A DNA stretch of 64,000 nucleotides from an uncultured Pseudoteredinibacter sp. (GCF_947500695.1 NZ_CANMSS010000002.1:558001-622000), one strand, 5' to 3'; shown: positions 43,630-53,013, counted from the stretch's first letter. Translations and numbers: made by a program. The notes: a model not told the origin generated them from the letters alone.

Positions 43630-45927
43630 ATGAGCAAGCCAGAGCAAGTTAAAGAGGAATGGCATAGCACTGCCTGTAACCTATGTTTTGTAAATTGCGG
43701 CGTAGAATTCAAGCTCGGGGGTGAAGACGGGCGACAAATATTGAAAGTTCGTGGCGATAAAGAGCACCCAACGTCACAGGGTTATATTTGTAATAAAGCT
43801 TCTCGGATCGACTATTACCAAAACAGCACAGCAAGGATTAACAGTCCCATGCGGCGTAAAGCCGATGGCAGTTACGAGCCCGTCGATTGGGATACTGCCA
43901 TTAGCGAAATTGCGGCAAAATTAGGTGCCGTTCGAGATGAACATGGTGGCGATAAAATACTGTACTACGGTGGTGGCGGCCAAGGTAATCACTTAGGTGG
44001 TGCTTACGCTACCAGTCTTCGCAAGGCCCTGGGTATTCGATATAAGAGCAGCGCTATCTCACAAGAAAAGACCGGCCTGTCATGGGTATTTAGTCGCATG
44101 ATTGGTGGCCTGGTACATCCCGAAGTGCACCATGCAGAAGTGGCGATGTTTGTCGGCAAAAATCCGTTTATGAGTAATGGCTTAGATCGTGCTCGTCTGT
44201 TTTTAAAGGAAATAAAGAAAGACCCTAATCGTACGTTGATCGTAGTTGATCCCCGACGCAGTGAGACAGCAGATCATGCTGATATTCATCTGGCGGTGAG
44301 ACCAGGCCGTGATGCTTGGTGCTTATCGGCCATTCTGGCGTATATCGTACAAAGTGATCTTCTGCCCATGGATTGGTTGGCAAAGCACGCCCATGGCTAT
44401 GAAAAAGTTATCGCACGTTTTAAAAACATCGATGTCGATAGCTATGCTGAGTTTTCTGGTATTAGTCCTGATCAAATTAAGTCGACGGCCGAAGTTATCG
44501 CCAAGGCGCAGTCATTTTCTCTGGAAGAAGATATTGGCGTGCAAATGGCACCCCATTCGACTCTGGTAACCTATCTCAACTTTCTATTAATGTTGATGAA
44601 TGGTAATTATGGCCGCCCAGGCACCATCGGCATGTTTACTCAGTTGGCTGAAATGATCGCAGTCGACTATGGTCCAGTGGATGAAAATGGCTATGAGACA
44701 GAGCGCCGCACCCTTCCGGTTACTGGGGCTCCGATTGTCAGTGGGTTGTTTCCAGCTAACTATCTCACCGAAGAAATACTGAATGATGATCCTAAGCGCC
44801 CGCGAGCACTGATAGTAGAAAGTTCAAATCCAGTACACTCCCTATCGGATGCCGGCCGAATGAGAAAGTCCTTGCGTCACTTGGATTTTAGTCTGGCTAT
44901 CGATGTGGTAATGAGCGAAACAGCACTGGAGTGTGATTATGTATTGCCAGCATCGAGCCAATATGAAAAGTGGGAAGCGACATTTTTTCCAAGAAACTTC
45001 CCGGCCAATATTTTCCATCTACGTCAGCCGTTAATTGAGCCGATGCCCAATACTTTGGCTGAACCTGAAATGCACGCTCGCTTAATTGAGGCGCTAGAAG
45101 TATTCGAAACTGATGAACTCAATAGCTTAAAGCTTGCTGCACAAGACGGTTTCGCCGCCTACCAAGCTGAGCTGTTTAATCAAATGGGCAGCAATCGGAA
45201 GATAGCCTCTTACTTGCCATATGTTTTATATCGCAGTTTGGGGCCTTCACTGCCCGATGGGCAGGCTTCGACAGCCGCAATCTGGGGGCTGTGCCAGATG
45301 TACGTCTTAAAACACAGTGCCGAGGCGGCTAGAGCGGGCTTTAGCGGCCCAAGTGCGGGTACGGATTTGTATCAAGCTTTGGTTGATAGCCCAACGGCTG
45401 TAGAAATCGGTATCTCTACCTATGAAGAAAGCTGGTCTAGGATTCCCCATCCCGATAACAAGCTGCAAATGTTAATTGCAGAGCTTTTGGATGAAGTGGA
45501 CGAGCTAGATAAACTGCAGCCATTACATAAGACTTCCAAAGAGTTTCCCTTTGCCTTAGTGGCCGGTGTTCGCAGAGCTTATACAGCAAACTGCAATATT
45601 CGAGATCCAAAGTGGGCGAAAGGTAAAGCTGTCATGGCACTTACTATGCATCCAGATGATGCTGCAGAGCATGGCTTTGACGAAGGCATTCGGGTAAAGC
45701 TAGAAACAGAAACCGGACAGGCGGAAGTAGAGCTTGCCTTCGATGAGCGTATGCACCTAGGGACTATCTCGGTTCCCAATGGCCAGGGGATGCGCTTTGT
45801 AAATGAAAACAATGAGTTGGAAGATACTGGTGTCTATGTCAATGAGCTAACCAGTGTGCTCCACCGCGACAAATTTATTGGCACTCCGTTACATAAATTT
45901 GTACCGGCAAAAGTAAGTATTTGTTAA
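43630..45927 (+). CDS. Molybdopterin-dependent oxidoreductase with one 4Fe-4S site
   Basis: 765 residues. The N-terminal CNLCFVNCGVEF with Cys about 28 residues later (YICNKASR) binds one 4Fe-4S cluster. The large middle domain (~55-600) binds the two pterin guanine dinucleotides (motifs YYGGGGQGNHLGG, VDPRRSETA, NPVHSLSDAGRM), and the C-terminal ~110 residues form the molydopterin-dinucleotide-binding barrel. No twin-arginine signal is seen, so it is probably cytoplasmic. It resembles formate-dehydrogenase/assimilatory-type enzymes, but the substrate and redox partner are unknown. Confidence 0.88.
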   Translation: MSKPEQVKEEWHSTACNLCFVNCGVEFKLGGEDGRQILKVRGDKEHPTSQGYICNKASRIDYYQNSTARINSPMRRKADGSYEPVDWDTAISEIAAKLGAVRDEHGGDKILYYGGGGQGNHLGGAYATSLRKALGIRYKSSAISQEKTGLSWVFSRMIGGLVHPEVHHAEVAMFVGKNPFMSNGLDRARLFLKEIKKDPNRTLIVVDPRRSETADHADIHLAVRPGRDAWCLSAILAYIVQSDLLPMDWLAKHAHGYEKVIARFKNIDVDSYAEFSGISPDQIKSTAEVIAKAQSFSLEEDIGVQMAPHSTLVTYLNFLLMLMNGNYGRPGTIGMFTQLAEMIAVDYGPVDENGYETERRTLPVTGAPIVSGLFPANYLTEEILNDDPKRPRALIVESSNPVHSLSDAGRMRKSLRHLDFSLAIDVVMSETALECDYVLPASSQYEKWEATFFPRNFPANIFHLRQPLIEPMPNTLAEPEMHARLIEALEVFETDELNSLKLAAQDGFAAYQAELFNQMGSNRKIASYLPYVLYRSLGPSLPDGQASTAAIWGLCQMYVLKHSAEAARAGFSGPSAGTDLYQALVDSPTAVEIGISTYEESWSRIPHPDNKLQMLIAELLDEVDELDKLQPLHKTSKEFPFALVAGVRRAYTANCNIRDPKWAKGKAVMALTMHPDDAAEHGFDEGIRVKLETETGQAEVELAFDERMHLGTISVPNGQGMRFVNENNELEDTGVYVNELTSVLHRDKFIGTPLHKFVPAKVSIC

Positions 45928-45961
45928 TTTAAAAGCCGACGTAAAATATTTTAAACCGTTT

Positions 45962-46010
45962 CGATTTATCTCTCGTCTAAGTTTTCATAAACCAGATGAG
46001 GGATAAATCG
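45962..46010 (+). promoter_or_regulatory. Long hairpin that sequesters the Shine-Dalgarno of the next gene
   Basis: Bases 45962-45978 can pair with 45994-46010 as a 17-bp stem with two G-U pairs, around a 15-base loop. The 3' arm contains the GAGGGAT Shine-Dalgarno and the first base of the GTG start at 46010. As RNA this would block initiation. As DNA it is a near-perfect palindrome and could be an operator. Confidence 0.6.
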
Positions 46011-47005
46011 TGAAGAAAATTCTAGCCATAGCAATAGCGTTCAGCTCTGTCAGTTTGGCCGCCTGTGCCAACAAATCTATTGAGTCATCTTCATCATCTC
46101 TAAGTGGAATAGATTTTAATTATTCCAATGTGATTCGTATGTCATACGGCCAAGACTTAGAGAATAAACAGTGGAGCTCAGGCAAAGAGGATTGTAGTGC
46201 TCGCCTGATAAAAGAGTCTATTTTGTCCAATTACGAAGTTCATCAATACGACGAGCGTAGCTTTATCATTCGCCAGAACAAATGTAGCCATGTTGAAGCG
46301 CCAATCATGTATTTGATGCTGGGTAAAAATAAAAATCTATTATTGGATACGGGTGCCGATGAGCCGACACAAGGTCAAGAGTTAGCAGGGCTGGTACAAG
46401 AGCTGTTGTCAAAATATGGAAATAGCTCAGAGCTGCTGGTTATCCACTCTCATCATCATAGTGATCACACCGCGGGTGATTCGGCCTTTATCAAGCTTGC
46501 TAATGTCGAGCTTGTGGCAGCAAATAAAGATTCCTTTGAGGACTTTTATAGCAAGCAAGAAGTTAAAATCGATTTGGGCGATCGTGAATTGAGCCTCCTA
46601 AAAACTCCAGGGCACCAAGAAGAAGCGATTACGGTTTATGATAGCCATACCAATTGGCTGTTAACTGGCGACAGTTTCTACCCAGGAATGTTGTATGTAA
46701 AAAACTGGGCTGATTATAAACAAAGTATCGCTAATATTTATGAGTTCGCCAAAACTAAACCAGTTTCTTATGTGCTGGGATCGCACATTGAAATGAGTCA
46801 AGAGGCCGGCCAGATGTATAAGATTGGCAGCCTTTATCAGCCAGATGAAGCCTCGATGGCCATGAGTCTTGAAGATTTACAAGGCTTACATCAACAACTG
46901 CAAGCCAATGAGGAAGGTCAGTTGACGGCTGAAAACTACATTGTTCAGCCGCTAAACGGTGTGCAAAAGTCTTTGAGTAATCTCGTGCGCTGGGCAAAGA
47001 ACTAG
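46010..47005 (+). CDS. Metallo-beta-lactamase-fold lipoprotein hydrolase
   Basis: 331 residues from a GTG start with an excellent Shine-Dalgarno (GAGGGAT). A lipobox (LAAC, Cys near residue 19) predicts lipidation. The MBL metal motif is HSHHHSDHTAGD (HxHxDH), with a later His in LKTPGHQEEAI, Asp in LLTGDSFY and His in LGSHIEMS. Such proteins hydrolyse a range of ester, amide or thioester substrates; the substrate here is not known. The start lies in a strong hairpin. Second MBL lipoprotein follows about 100 bases downstream. Confidence 0.88.
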   Translation: MKKILAIAIAFSSVSLAACANKSIESSSSSLSGIDFNYSNVIRMSYGQDLENKQWSSGKEDCSARLIKESILSNYEVHQYDERSFIIRQNKCSHVEAPIMYLMLGKNKNLLLDTGADEPTQGQELAGLVQELLSKYGNSSELLVIHSHHHSDHTAGDSAFIKLANVELVAANKDSFEDFYSKQEVKIDLGDRELSLLKTPGHQEEAITVYDSHTNWLLTGDSFYPGMLYVKNWADYKQSIANIYEFAKTKPVSYVLGSHIEMSQEAGQMYKIGSLYQPDEASMAMSLEDLQGLHQQLQANEEGQLTAENYIVQPLNGVQKSLSNLVRWAKN

Positions 47006-47065
47006 CGCTTGAAAATTCGCTGCCAGCAGGCCTTAACACTAACTTACTTGTACCTAGGCAAGTCA

Positions 47066-47105
47066 GATCTTACAGTGCGTTTTTAAAAGTATGCACTGTA
47101 AGATC
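47066..47105 (+). promoter_or_regulatory. Perfect 13-bp inverted repeat upstream of second MBL gene
   Basis: GATCTTACAGTGC (47066-47078) and GCACTGTAAGATC (47093-47105) are perfect complements around a 14-base loop; a G-U and a U-A pair can extend the stem to 15 bp. It lies just before ATG 47112 and has no T tract, so a terminator is unlikely. An operator or an RNA element over the ribosome-binding site is more likely. Confidence 0.6.
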
Positions 47106-47111
47106 ATTAAA

Positions 47112-48308
47112 ATGTTAAGAAAGCTCCTGCAGCCATTTAAATACCTCTTTGTTTTTAGCATTATTGCCATTGCGACCATTTTTATCGCAGCTTGTAGCTC
47201 TTTTGGAAAGTTACCCGATCTTGACGATGAGGCCGTAGCGGGCCCCATCAAAGCCTCCCCTCAGTGGGATGGTGCACATTTCAAAAATAAACTGGCGCAA
47301 CAGCCGGTTGACGGCTGGAAGGCCATGAAATCGATGTTCTTGGATCAAAATCCAGACGTAGAGCCTAATCCACGCTTGGAAATAGCGGCCACCGATACCG
47401 ATATATTCTCTAAAGAGCCCGAATCTGGATTACGGGTAACTTGGCTTGGCCATTCAATTTTGCTGCTAGAGGTGGATGGTCAAAATGTTCTCATCGATCC
47501 CGTGTGGTCGGAGCGAGCCTCACCCTTTAGCTTTTTGGGGTCTAAACGTTTCTACCCTTCGCCCTTAGCTTTAGAGGATTTACCAGATATTGATGCCGTT
47601 TTGATATCGCATGATCACTACGATCACCTAGATATGGCAACGGTAAAACAGCTAAAAGAAAAAGGTCTGCAGTGGTATGTACCATTGGGAGTAGGTTCTC
47701 ATCTTCGCTATTGGGGGGTTGCACCAGACGATATCCATGAGATGGATTGGTGGGATGATCAGCAAGTTGGTGCTCTAAAAATTACCTCCATTCCCAGTCG
47801 CCATAGCTCTGGGCGCACGGCATCGCGCAGCGATCATAAGTCAACTCTATGGTCTGGTTGGGCGATTGCTGGGCCGAAAAGCTCGGTAGTCTATAGTGGT
47901 GATACGGCTATGCATGAAGACTTCCTTGAGGTGGGTAAGCGCCTCGGGCCCTTCGATTTATCGATTGTTGAAATCGGCGCTTACAATCCTTTGTGGCGAG
48001 ACAATCATTTGGGGCCAGAGCAGGGCTTGATTGCGCATCAAATGCTAAATGCTAAAACCATGCTGCCGGTACACTGGGCAGGCTTTAATTTATCAAGGCA
48101 TAGCTGGGTAGAGCCGATTGAGCGCCTGCTGCAAGCGGCTGAGAAGAAAGGCTTGTCTCAAGAGATCATTATCCCAATACCTGGGCAACCGTTTGAACCC
48201 GCCACACCTGTTCAAGAACGCTGGTGGCCCAAGGTGCCCTGGAAGGGGGCCGATAGCTATACCGTTTGGTCGACCAAGGTTGATGAGTTGCTGAAACCCT
48301 ATCGCTAG
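47112..48308 (+). CDS. MBL-fold hydrolase of the NAPE-PLD/UlaG type, lipoprotein
   Basis: About 398 residues. A hydrophobic N-terminus ends in a lipobox-like FIAACSS. VTWLGHSILLLEVDG and the metal motif SHDHYDHLD (HxHxDH), SIPSRHSSGRT, SGDTAMHED and LPVHWAGF follow the N-acyl-phosphatidylethanolamine phospholipase D / lactonase branch. It could cleave lipids or lactones at the envelope. ATG 47112 is chosen because the in-frame ATG at 47091 lies in the loop of the inverted repeat and adds only seven residues. Neighbour of another MBL lipoprotein. Confidence 0.88.
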   Translation: MLRKLLQPFKYLFVFSIIAIATIFIAACSSFGKLPDLDDEAVAGPIKASPQWDGAHFKNKLAQQPVDGWKAMKSMFLDQNPDVEPNPRLEIAATDTDIFSKEPESGLRVTWLGHSILLLEVDGQNVLIDPVWSERASPFSFLGSKRFYPSPLALEDLPDIDAVLISHDHYDHLDMATVKQLKEKGLQWYVPLGVGSHLRYWGVAPDDIHEMDWWDDQQVGALKITSIPSRHSSGRTASRSDHKSTLWSGWAIAGPKSSVVYSGDTAMHEDFLEVGKRLGPFDLSIVEIGAYNPLWRDNHLGPEQGLIAHQMLNAKTMLPVHWAGFNLSRHSWVEPIERLLQAAEKKGLSQEIIIPIPGQPFEPATPVQERWWPKVPWKGADSYTVWSTKVDELLKPYR

Positions 48309-48430
48309 GAATAAGTGGCTTATCTAGCGAGGCCAATTGCTATGTCGTGTTTTCCTTGTTAAATTGCTTGCTGATTTGGCCGCGCGTTTCTTAGGCCGAT
48401 CACCGAATCAAAGCAAGGATGAATGCAGGC

Positions 48431-49039
48431 ATGAGCGAGTCGTATAACGTAGTATTTCGCGGCCAGGTTATAGAAGGTTTTACATCTCAGCAGGTACAGC
48501 GTCGATTGCAGCAATCAATGAAGCTCAATGACGCTCAGCTTCGAAAGCTATTTTCTGGAAATCCAGTGCCGCTAAAAAAAGGGGTAAATCTAGAGCAAGC
48601 ACAAGATTTACAGCTTAAACTGGCGAAGATCGGTGCCCAAAGCCGGGTTGTCCCCATTGATAGCAAAGCAAAGCCCAAGCCCCCCCAAGTCTCAGCTGAA
48701 CCGCAGGCCCAAAAGGCTGCAGCTCCTGCACTCAGCATGGCATTGGTAGAAAAAGAAGAGCCGGAGCCTTCGCTGCGGGCTAGTTCGGTAGCGGAAGAAG
48801 AGCCCCAATATAAAGCCGCAACTCAAGCTCAAGAAAAAGAACTGCATAGCTTTCAAAAGCGAGTTAGCTTTAGTGCTATGAAGCGCAGTTTAAGCGGTAT
48901 TAGTTATTCGCTAATTGGCGCAAGCTTCCTGTTCGTCTTCCCTCCCTTTGATGAATCCCTTTTGCGACGCGGAACCGCCATAGGCTTGGTGGTTTTTGTA
49001 TTGGGTGTTTACCGATTAATGACATGGAACCGTGAGTGA
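48431..49039 (+). CDS. Conserved hypothetical protein with C-terminal membrane hairpin
   Basis: About 202 residues. The first ~75 (YNVVFRGQVIEGFTSQQVQ, LFSGNPVPLKKGVNLEQAQ, GAQSRVVPID) look like a small compact domain found at the start of other gammaproteobacterial hypothetical proteins. A Pro/Ala/Glu-rich linker (~75-135) follows, then two hydrophobic segments near the C-terminus. The domain is probably cytoplasmic, anchored in the inner membrane. ATG 48431 is taken, with AAGGA about 11 bases upstream; ATG 48419 overlaps that site. Overlaps the protease gene start. Confidence 0.75.
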   Translation: MSESYNVVFRGQVIEGFTSQQVQRRLQQSMKLNDAQLRKLFSGNPVPLKKGVNLEQAQDLQLKLAKIGAQSRVVPIDSKAKPKPPQVSAEPQAQKAAAPALSMALVEKEEPEPSLRASSVAEEEPQYKAATQAQEKELHSFQKRVSFSAMKRSLSGISYSLIGASFLFVFPPFDESLLRRGTAIGLVVFVLGVYRLMTWNRE

Positions 49040-50562
49040 TGGCAGCTTCAATGAAAACCCTATTCTTAATAGCGCTGCTTTCATTACTAAGTGCCGGCGC
49101 CACCGCTCAGATATACAAGTGGAAAGATAAAAATGGCGTAGTGCATTACGGTGATAAGTCGAAAATGGCACAAGCTGACCAGCAGTCGGAAGTTATCAAT
49201 ATTAAAGATAAATATGCCGTGCCTGTGGCTGAGCAATTAACCCCCATTTCATATTCGGGGAAAGCCACAACACGCGGTGTTGTGTTGAGCGATTTCACCC
49301 TGGATCTTCCAAAGTCAGAAAGTGAAGATGTGCTTATTGGGCGAGTTGTTTGCGGGGCTCCCGTTGATTTGTATTGGGTAAAAGGCTATGTCCGCTTAGA
49401 TAAGGACTATGTCGGCCCGAAAATCAACAAGGTCTTTGAATCTCATGGCTACCTTGCCCGTACTGGAGTTCCAGTACGAGAGGCAGGAGATTTGGATCTA
49501 ACAGCTAGAATCAAGAAAGTCTTCATTAATACTTGTGTCAAAAGTAAAGCAAGAAAATCATCTAAAGACAGCACTTATATTAAGATTGAGTGGACCTTGC
49601 GAGATCCATTGCTTGATGAAACGGTTTTGGTTTTTGAAACCAAAGGCTCGCATCATGGTATATCTGAGCTTGCTCGTTCAGAAGGTCGATCTAAAAGCTT
49701 TAATACGGCCTTAGAAATGGCTACTAACAACATGCTAGCCAATGAAAAATTTATTGAAGCGATCAGTGAGGCGGTAGATGAGAGCAGAGTTGCTAAGCTA
49801 GATACTGAATCGATTGATGTAAAGGTTAATTACAAGAACGAGTTTAAATCTTTTGAAGACGCTGCAAAATCACTGAAGTATCGTACTGCGATCATAAAAA
49901 TGTCCTCGGGGCATGGTAGTGGTGTCTACATTGGTGAAGATGGCTATGTGCTAACGAATGCTCATGTCGTAGGTGATGAAAAAGAGTGTAGGGTCATTTC
50001 GGGTAAGGATGATTTCAAAGCGAAGGTAATCCAAAAGAATGCCATTCGTGATGTTGCCTTGCTAAAAGTTGATTCACCTTATGTGCCAAATCCAGTGCCT
50101 ATTAGTAAAAAAGGTGTTGATATCGGTGCTTCTTTGTTTGTGATTGGAACGCCGCTGGATATGAAGTTTAGTCACACTATTACACGCGGTATTGTGTCGG
50201 CTAAACGTGAAATGCGTGGCATGTCTTATATCCAAACAGATGCAGCAATTAACTTTGGTAATTCGGGTGGTCCGGTATTTAATAAAAATGGTGAGCTTGT
50301 AGCCATTAGTGTTTCTGGGCTTATGACCCGTGAAGGTACATCGCTAAATATCAACTACTTGATACCGATTGAAGATGCGCTTGATAAGCTGAATATTAAA
50401 GCGAGCCAGATGGATTTTGCCAGCCGTGCTAAGCAACAGGTTAGTGACTTGCAGGCAAAAATAATTGCTGGTGCAGGTCTTGATCCAGCAGAGGCCGATA
50501 GCGCCGGATCTGGCCTATTGTATTATATTTACAATTGGTTGAATCAACCTTTAATAGACTAA
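49039..50562 (+). CDS. Exported trypsin-like serine protease with DUF4124 domain
   Basis: About 507 residues. Signal peptide (MKTLFLIALLSLLSAGATA), then a DUF4124 module (QIYKWKDKNGVVHYGDKS). A middle region of ~200 residues is unassigned. The trypsin-like domain (~285-460) carries His in LTNAHVVGD, Asp in RDVALLKVD and Ser in NFGNSGGPVF, the S1C/DegP-type triad. No PDZ domain is present. Likely a periplasmic or surface protease. The start is uncertain between ATG 49039, overlapping the previous stop, and ATG 49051, which begins the signal peptide directly. Confidence 0.88.
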   Translation: MAASMKTLFLIALLSLLSAGATAQIYKWKDKNGVVHYGDKSKMAQADQQSEVINIKDKYAVPVAEQLTPISYSGKATTRGVVLSDFTLDLPKSESEDVLIGRVVCGAPVDLYWVKGYVRLDKDYVGPKINKVFESHGYLARTGVPVREAGDLDLTARIKKVFINTCVKSKARKSSKDSTYIKIEWTLRDPLLDETVLVFETKGSHHGISELARSEGRSKSFNTALEMATNNMLANEKFIEAISEAVDESRVAKLDTESIDVKVNYKNEFKSFEDAAKSLKYRTAIIKMSSGHGSGVYIGEDGYVLTNAHVVGDEKECRVISGKDDFKAKVIQKNAIRDVALLKVDSPYVPNPVPISKKGVDIGASLFVIGTPLDMKFSHTITRGIVSAKREMRGMSYIQTDAAINFGNSGGPVFNKNGELVAISVSGLMTREGTSLNINYLIPIEDALDKLNIKASQMDFASRAKQQVSDLQAKIIAGAGLDPAEADSAGSGLLYYIYNWLNQPLID

Positions 50563-50567
50563 CTAAG

Positions 50568-50593
50568 AAAGCCCCTTTTAAAGGGGCTTTTTT
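50568..50593 (+). terminator. Rho-independent terminator after protease gene
   Basis: AAAGCCCC and GGGGCTTT arms surround a short self-complementary TTTTAAA centre and end in six T residues. It ends the protease transcript and may also serve the converging minus-strand operon. Confidence 0.9.
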
Positions 50594-50650
50594 ATTAGTG
50601 CTCTACATTTGAGTGTAGATCAAAAACATGCGAGCTATGGTTTTTAAGCT

Positions 50651-50836
50651 CTATGGCTTTGCAAGATCCATCGCTTCAAATAAAACCTCTTCTTCACCAA
50701 TATGATTTGAGAGTAAGAGAATCAATTTGGCATTCATCATTTGAACTTCTTCTTCGCTTAAGTCTCTCTGCATATCAATAAGGCGGTTGTAGAAGCTGTC
50801 GGGTTTTGCGATATTGGTTTGAAGTTGTAAACTCAT
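50651..50836 (-). CDS. DUF2783 family protein
   Basis: 61 residues from ATG 50836, which has a near-ideal GGGAGGGAA Shine-Dalgarno; an in-frame ATG at 50863 lies inside the upstream gene. Segments NIAKPDSFYNRLIDMQRDL and LLSNHIGEEEVLFEAMDLA match DUF2783, a small family usually next to flavin-dependent aromatic hydroxylases, as here. Function unknown, perhaps an accessory of the hydroxylase. Last gene of the three-gene minus operon. Confidence 0.85.
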   Translation of the reverse strand: MSLQLQTNIAKPDSFYNRLIDMQRDLSEEEVQMMNAKLILLLSNHIGEEEVLFEAMDLAKP

Positions 50837-50847
50837 ATTCCCTCCCA

Positions 50848-52458
50848 TTAATGCTGGCAGCAAGCTTTTGCGATTGCTGCTTTAATCTTGGCTTCATCAA
50901 ACTTACGCCATCTGGCGGCAACGTGTTGATCTGGGCGTATTAGATACACCGCACCTTGTTCGCCATCGTAGCGTTGACTGACTAATCTTTCAGTGTCGTC
51001 GAAGTCGGTACCTAGCTTTAGAACATCTGCTTTAACTCCGCCTTGTTCTACACTGTGAGCAGCATCTTCATTGATGATCAGTAGTTTAAATTGGCCGCCT
51101 AAATGATTCAGTAGCCAGCTGCTATGTCCTGATACAGTAATGGGAGCGTCAGCGCAATTAGTTCCAGGTGCCATGCAGCTTGAAAACGCATCTTCGTCTT
51201 CGCTGTTTAAACTAGATTGCAAATAGGGGGTCGGGGTTGAGAGTCTACCACTGTTAACTAAGGGGCGGGCGAACTCATGTTTTTCTGCCAGTTGTAAAAC
51301 TGCATCGCGAAAAACGCGGCTGCTTTTACTTTTGGGGGTAATAAAATCTGTCGATCGAGTCGAGTTCATTAAGTTGTCATCGGCAGCGAAAACACGTTCT
51401 TCACTATAGCTATCCAACAATTCAATGGGCGCTTTGCCGTCGAGGTTGAGTTTTAGCTTCCAGCCAAGATTATCAATATCTTGTACACCTGTATTGGCAC
51501 CACGGGCACCAAATGGCGAAACTTGGTGGGCAGAATCACCGGCAAACAATACTCTTCCATAGCGGAATTTATCCATTCGGCGGCAAGCGAATTGATAGAC
51601 CGAAACCCATTCAAGTTCAAACTCGCAGTCATCGCCCAGCATCTGCTTTAGCAAAGGGATAACATTTTCCGGCTTTTTAGCCCCCTCAGGATCTGCATCC
51701 CAGCCTAACTGAAAGTCGATCCGCCAAACATCATCGGATTGTTTGTGCAAAAGTGCTGATTGGTTTTTATGAAAGACGGGATCAAACCAAAACCAGCGTT
51801 CGGTTGGGAAGTCGTTTTTCATGACCACATCTGCGATTAGAAAGCGATCTTGAAAGAACTGACCAGAGAAGTCTCCGCCTAACATTTTTCGGGTATCGCT
51901 GTTGGCACCATCACAGGCAATTACCCACTGAGCTTCCATATTAAAGACACCGTCTGGCGTCTCGATGACTAAGGTGGCGATATCGTGATTTTGGGAGATG
52001 CTTAAGAGCTTATGCTTCCAGCGTAAATCAATAAGCTCTTGGCGTTCACACTCATTGACCATGTACTCTTCAAGATAATACTGCTGTAGGTTTATCATGG
52101 CGGGCATTTTGTGGCCTTGCTCTGGTAGCAAGTCAAATTGATACGCCAGCTTCTCTTTGAAAAAAACCTTGCCAACTTGCCAGCTAATGCCCTTTTCAAC
52201 CATTGGGCTTGCAACACCTAGGCGATCCCAAATTTCGAGCGGGCGCTTGGCGTAGCAAACGGCGCGTGATCCAATGCTGACGGTATTGTTATCATCAAGT
52301 ACCACCACAGGAATTCCCTGGTTTGCGCACTCCAAAGCCGCGGTAAGTCCGATTGGGCCAGCTCCAATAATGACCACAGGATGCCTTTTCAACTCTCCGG
52401 ATTGCTGCTCTGCTGATTGCTGGTAGTCGAACTCAGGATAATCATAAGTATTTAGCAT
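50848..52458 (-). CDS. FAD-dependent aromatic hydroxylase (MhpA/PheA-like)
   Basis: 536 residues. The FAD-binding GxGxxG is in VIIGAGPIGLTAALECA; the DG motif is in VIACDGANSDTRKML; the second FAD motif is RVLFAGDSAHQVSPFGARG. The C-terminal ~130 residues form the thioredoxin-like domain of the phenol/3-hydroxyphenylpropionate hydroxylase group. It likely uses NAD(P)H and O2 to hydroxylate a phenolic or related aromatic acid. It precedes DUF2783 and follows a VOC gene, so the cluster is probably catabolic; the exact substrate is unknown. Confidence 0.88.
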   Translation of the reverse strand: MLNTYDYPEFDYQQSAEQQSGELKRHPVVIIGAGPIGLTAALECANQGIPVVVLDDNNTVSIGSRAVCYAKRPLEIWDRLGVASPMVEKGISWQVGKVFFKEKLAYQFDLLPEQGHKMPAMINLQQYYLEEYMVNECERQELIDLRWKHKLLSISQNHDIATLVIETPDGVFNMEAQWVIACDGANSDTRKMLGGDFSGQFFQDRFLIADVVMKNDFPTERWFWFDPVFHKNQSALLHKQSDDVWRIDFQLGWDADPEGAKKPENVIPLLKQMLGDDCEFELEWVSVYQFACRRMDKFRYGRVLFAGDSAHQVSPFGARGANTGVQDIDNLGWKLKLNLDGKAPIELLDSYSEERVFAADDNLMNSTRSTDFITPKSKSSRVFRDAVLQLAEKHEFARPLVNSGRLSTPTPYLQSSLNSEDEDAFSSCMAPGTNCADAPITVSGHSSWLLNHLGGQFKLLIINEDAAHSVEQGGVKADVLKLGTDFDDTERLVSQRYDGEQGAVYLIRPDQHVAARWRKFDEAKIKAAIAKACCQH

Positions 52459-52470
52459 GTGCTCACCCTT

Positions 52471-53013
52471 TTAGTCTTCTGAGAATTCATCGCTGTGCAG
52501 CCAGGCAGCTTGCTTTACCGTGGTTTTCTTTTGGCTCCACTCTTCAAGCATCTCTGGGGCGATACGATTTAATTCTTCAATTTGTCCGGCTTTGTCTGTT
52601 CGTACGGTTAACTCTAGGCGGTGCCCATTGGGGTCGAAGAAGTAAATTGATTTAATGATTTCATGGTTTGTCGGGCCGACAACTTCAAGACCTTTGCCTT
52701 CTAGCTCGGCTTTGGCTGCAAGTAGTTCTTCTTCGCTTTCGAGCTCAAAGGCAATGTGTTGTACCCAATCAGGGGTGTTAGGGTCGCGGCCCATTGGAGG
52801 GGAGTTTGGAATCTCAAAGAAAGCCAAGATATTGCCATTGCCGGCATCCATAAACAGATGCATATAGGGATCGGGCTCTTTGGTAGAGGGCACTCTGTCC
52901 TCCGAGATTGCTAGGATAAAGTCCATATTGAGAACATCACGGTAAAACTCCACGGTCTCTTTGGCATCTTTACAGCGATAAGCGACATGGTGGATTTGCT
53001 TAATATTGATCAT
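52471..53013 (-). CDS. VOC-superfamily protein (glyoxalase/dioxygenase-like)
   Basis: About 180 residues. VOC metal ligands are visible: His in KQIHHVAYRC, His in WVQHIAFELES, and Glu in GHRLELTVR, in the order used by glyoxalases and extradiol dioxygenases. Two beta-alpha-beta-beta-beta modules fit the length. ATG 53013 has AGGA seven bases upstream; an ATG at 53028 is less likely. It is the first gene of the operon with the aromatic hydroxylase, so ring cleavage or a later step of the same pathway is plausible. Confidence 0.85.
   Translation of the reverse strand: MINIKQIHHVAYRCKDAKETVEFYRDVLNMDFILAISEDRVPSTKEPDPYMHLFMDAGNGNILAFFEIPNSPPMGRDPNTPDWVQHIAFELESEEELLAAKAELEGKGLEVVGPTNHEIIKSIYFFDPNGHRLELTVRTDKAGQIEELNRIAPEMLEEWSQKKTTVKQAAWLHSDEFSED

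Noticed and set aside
47066-47105. Terminator for the first MBL gene
   Set aside because: The stem is strong but no run of T follows on either strand close enough, so a regulatory element is more likely.
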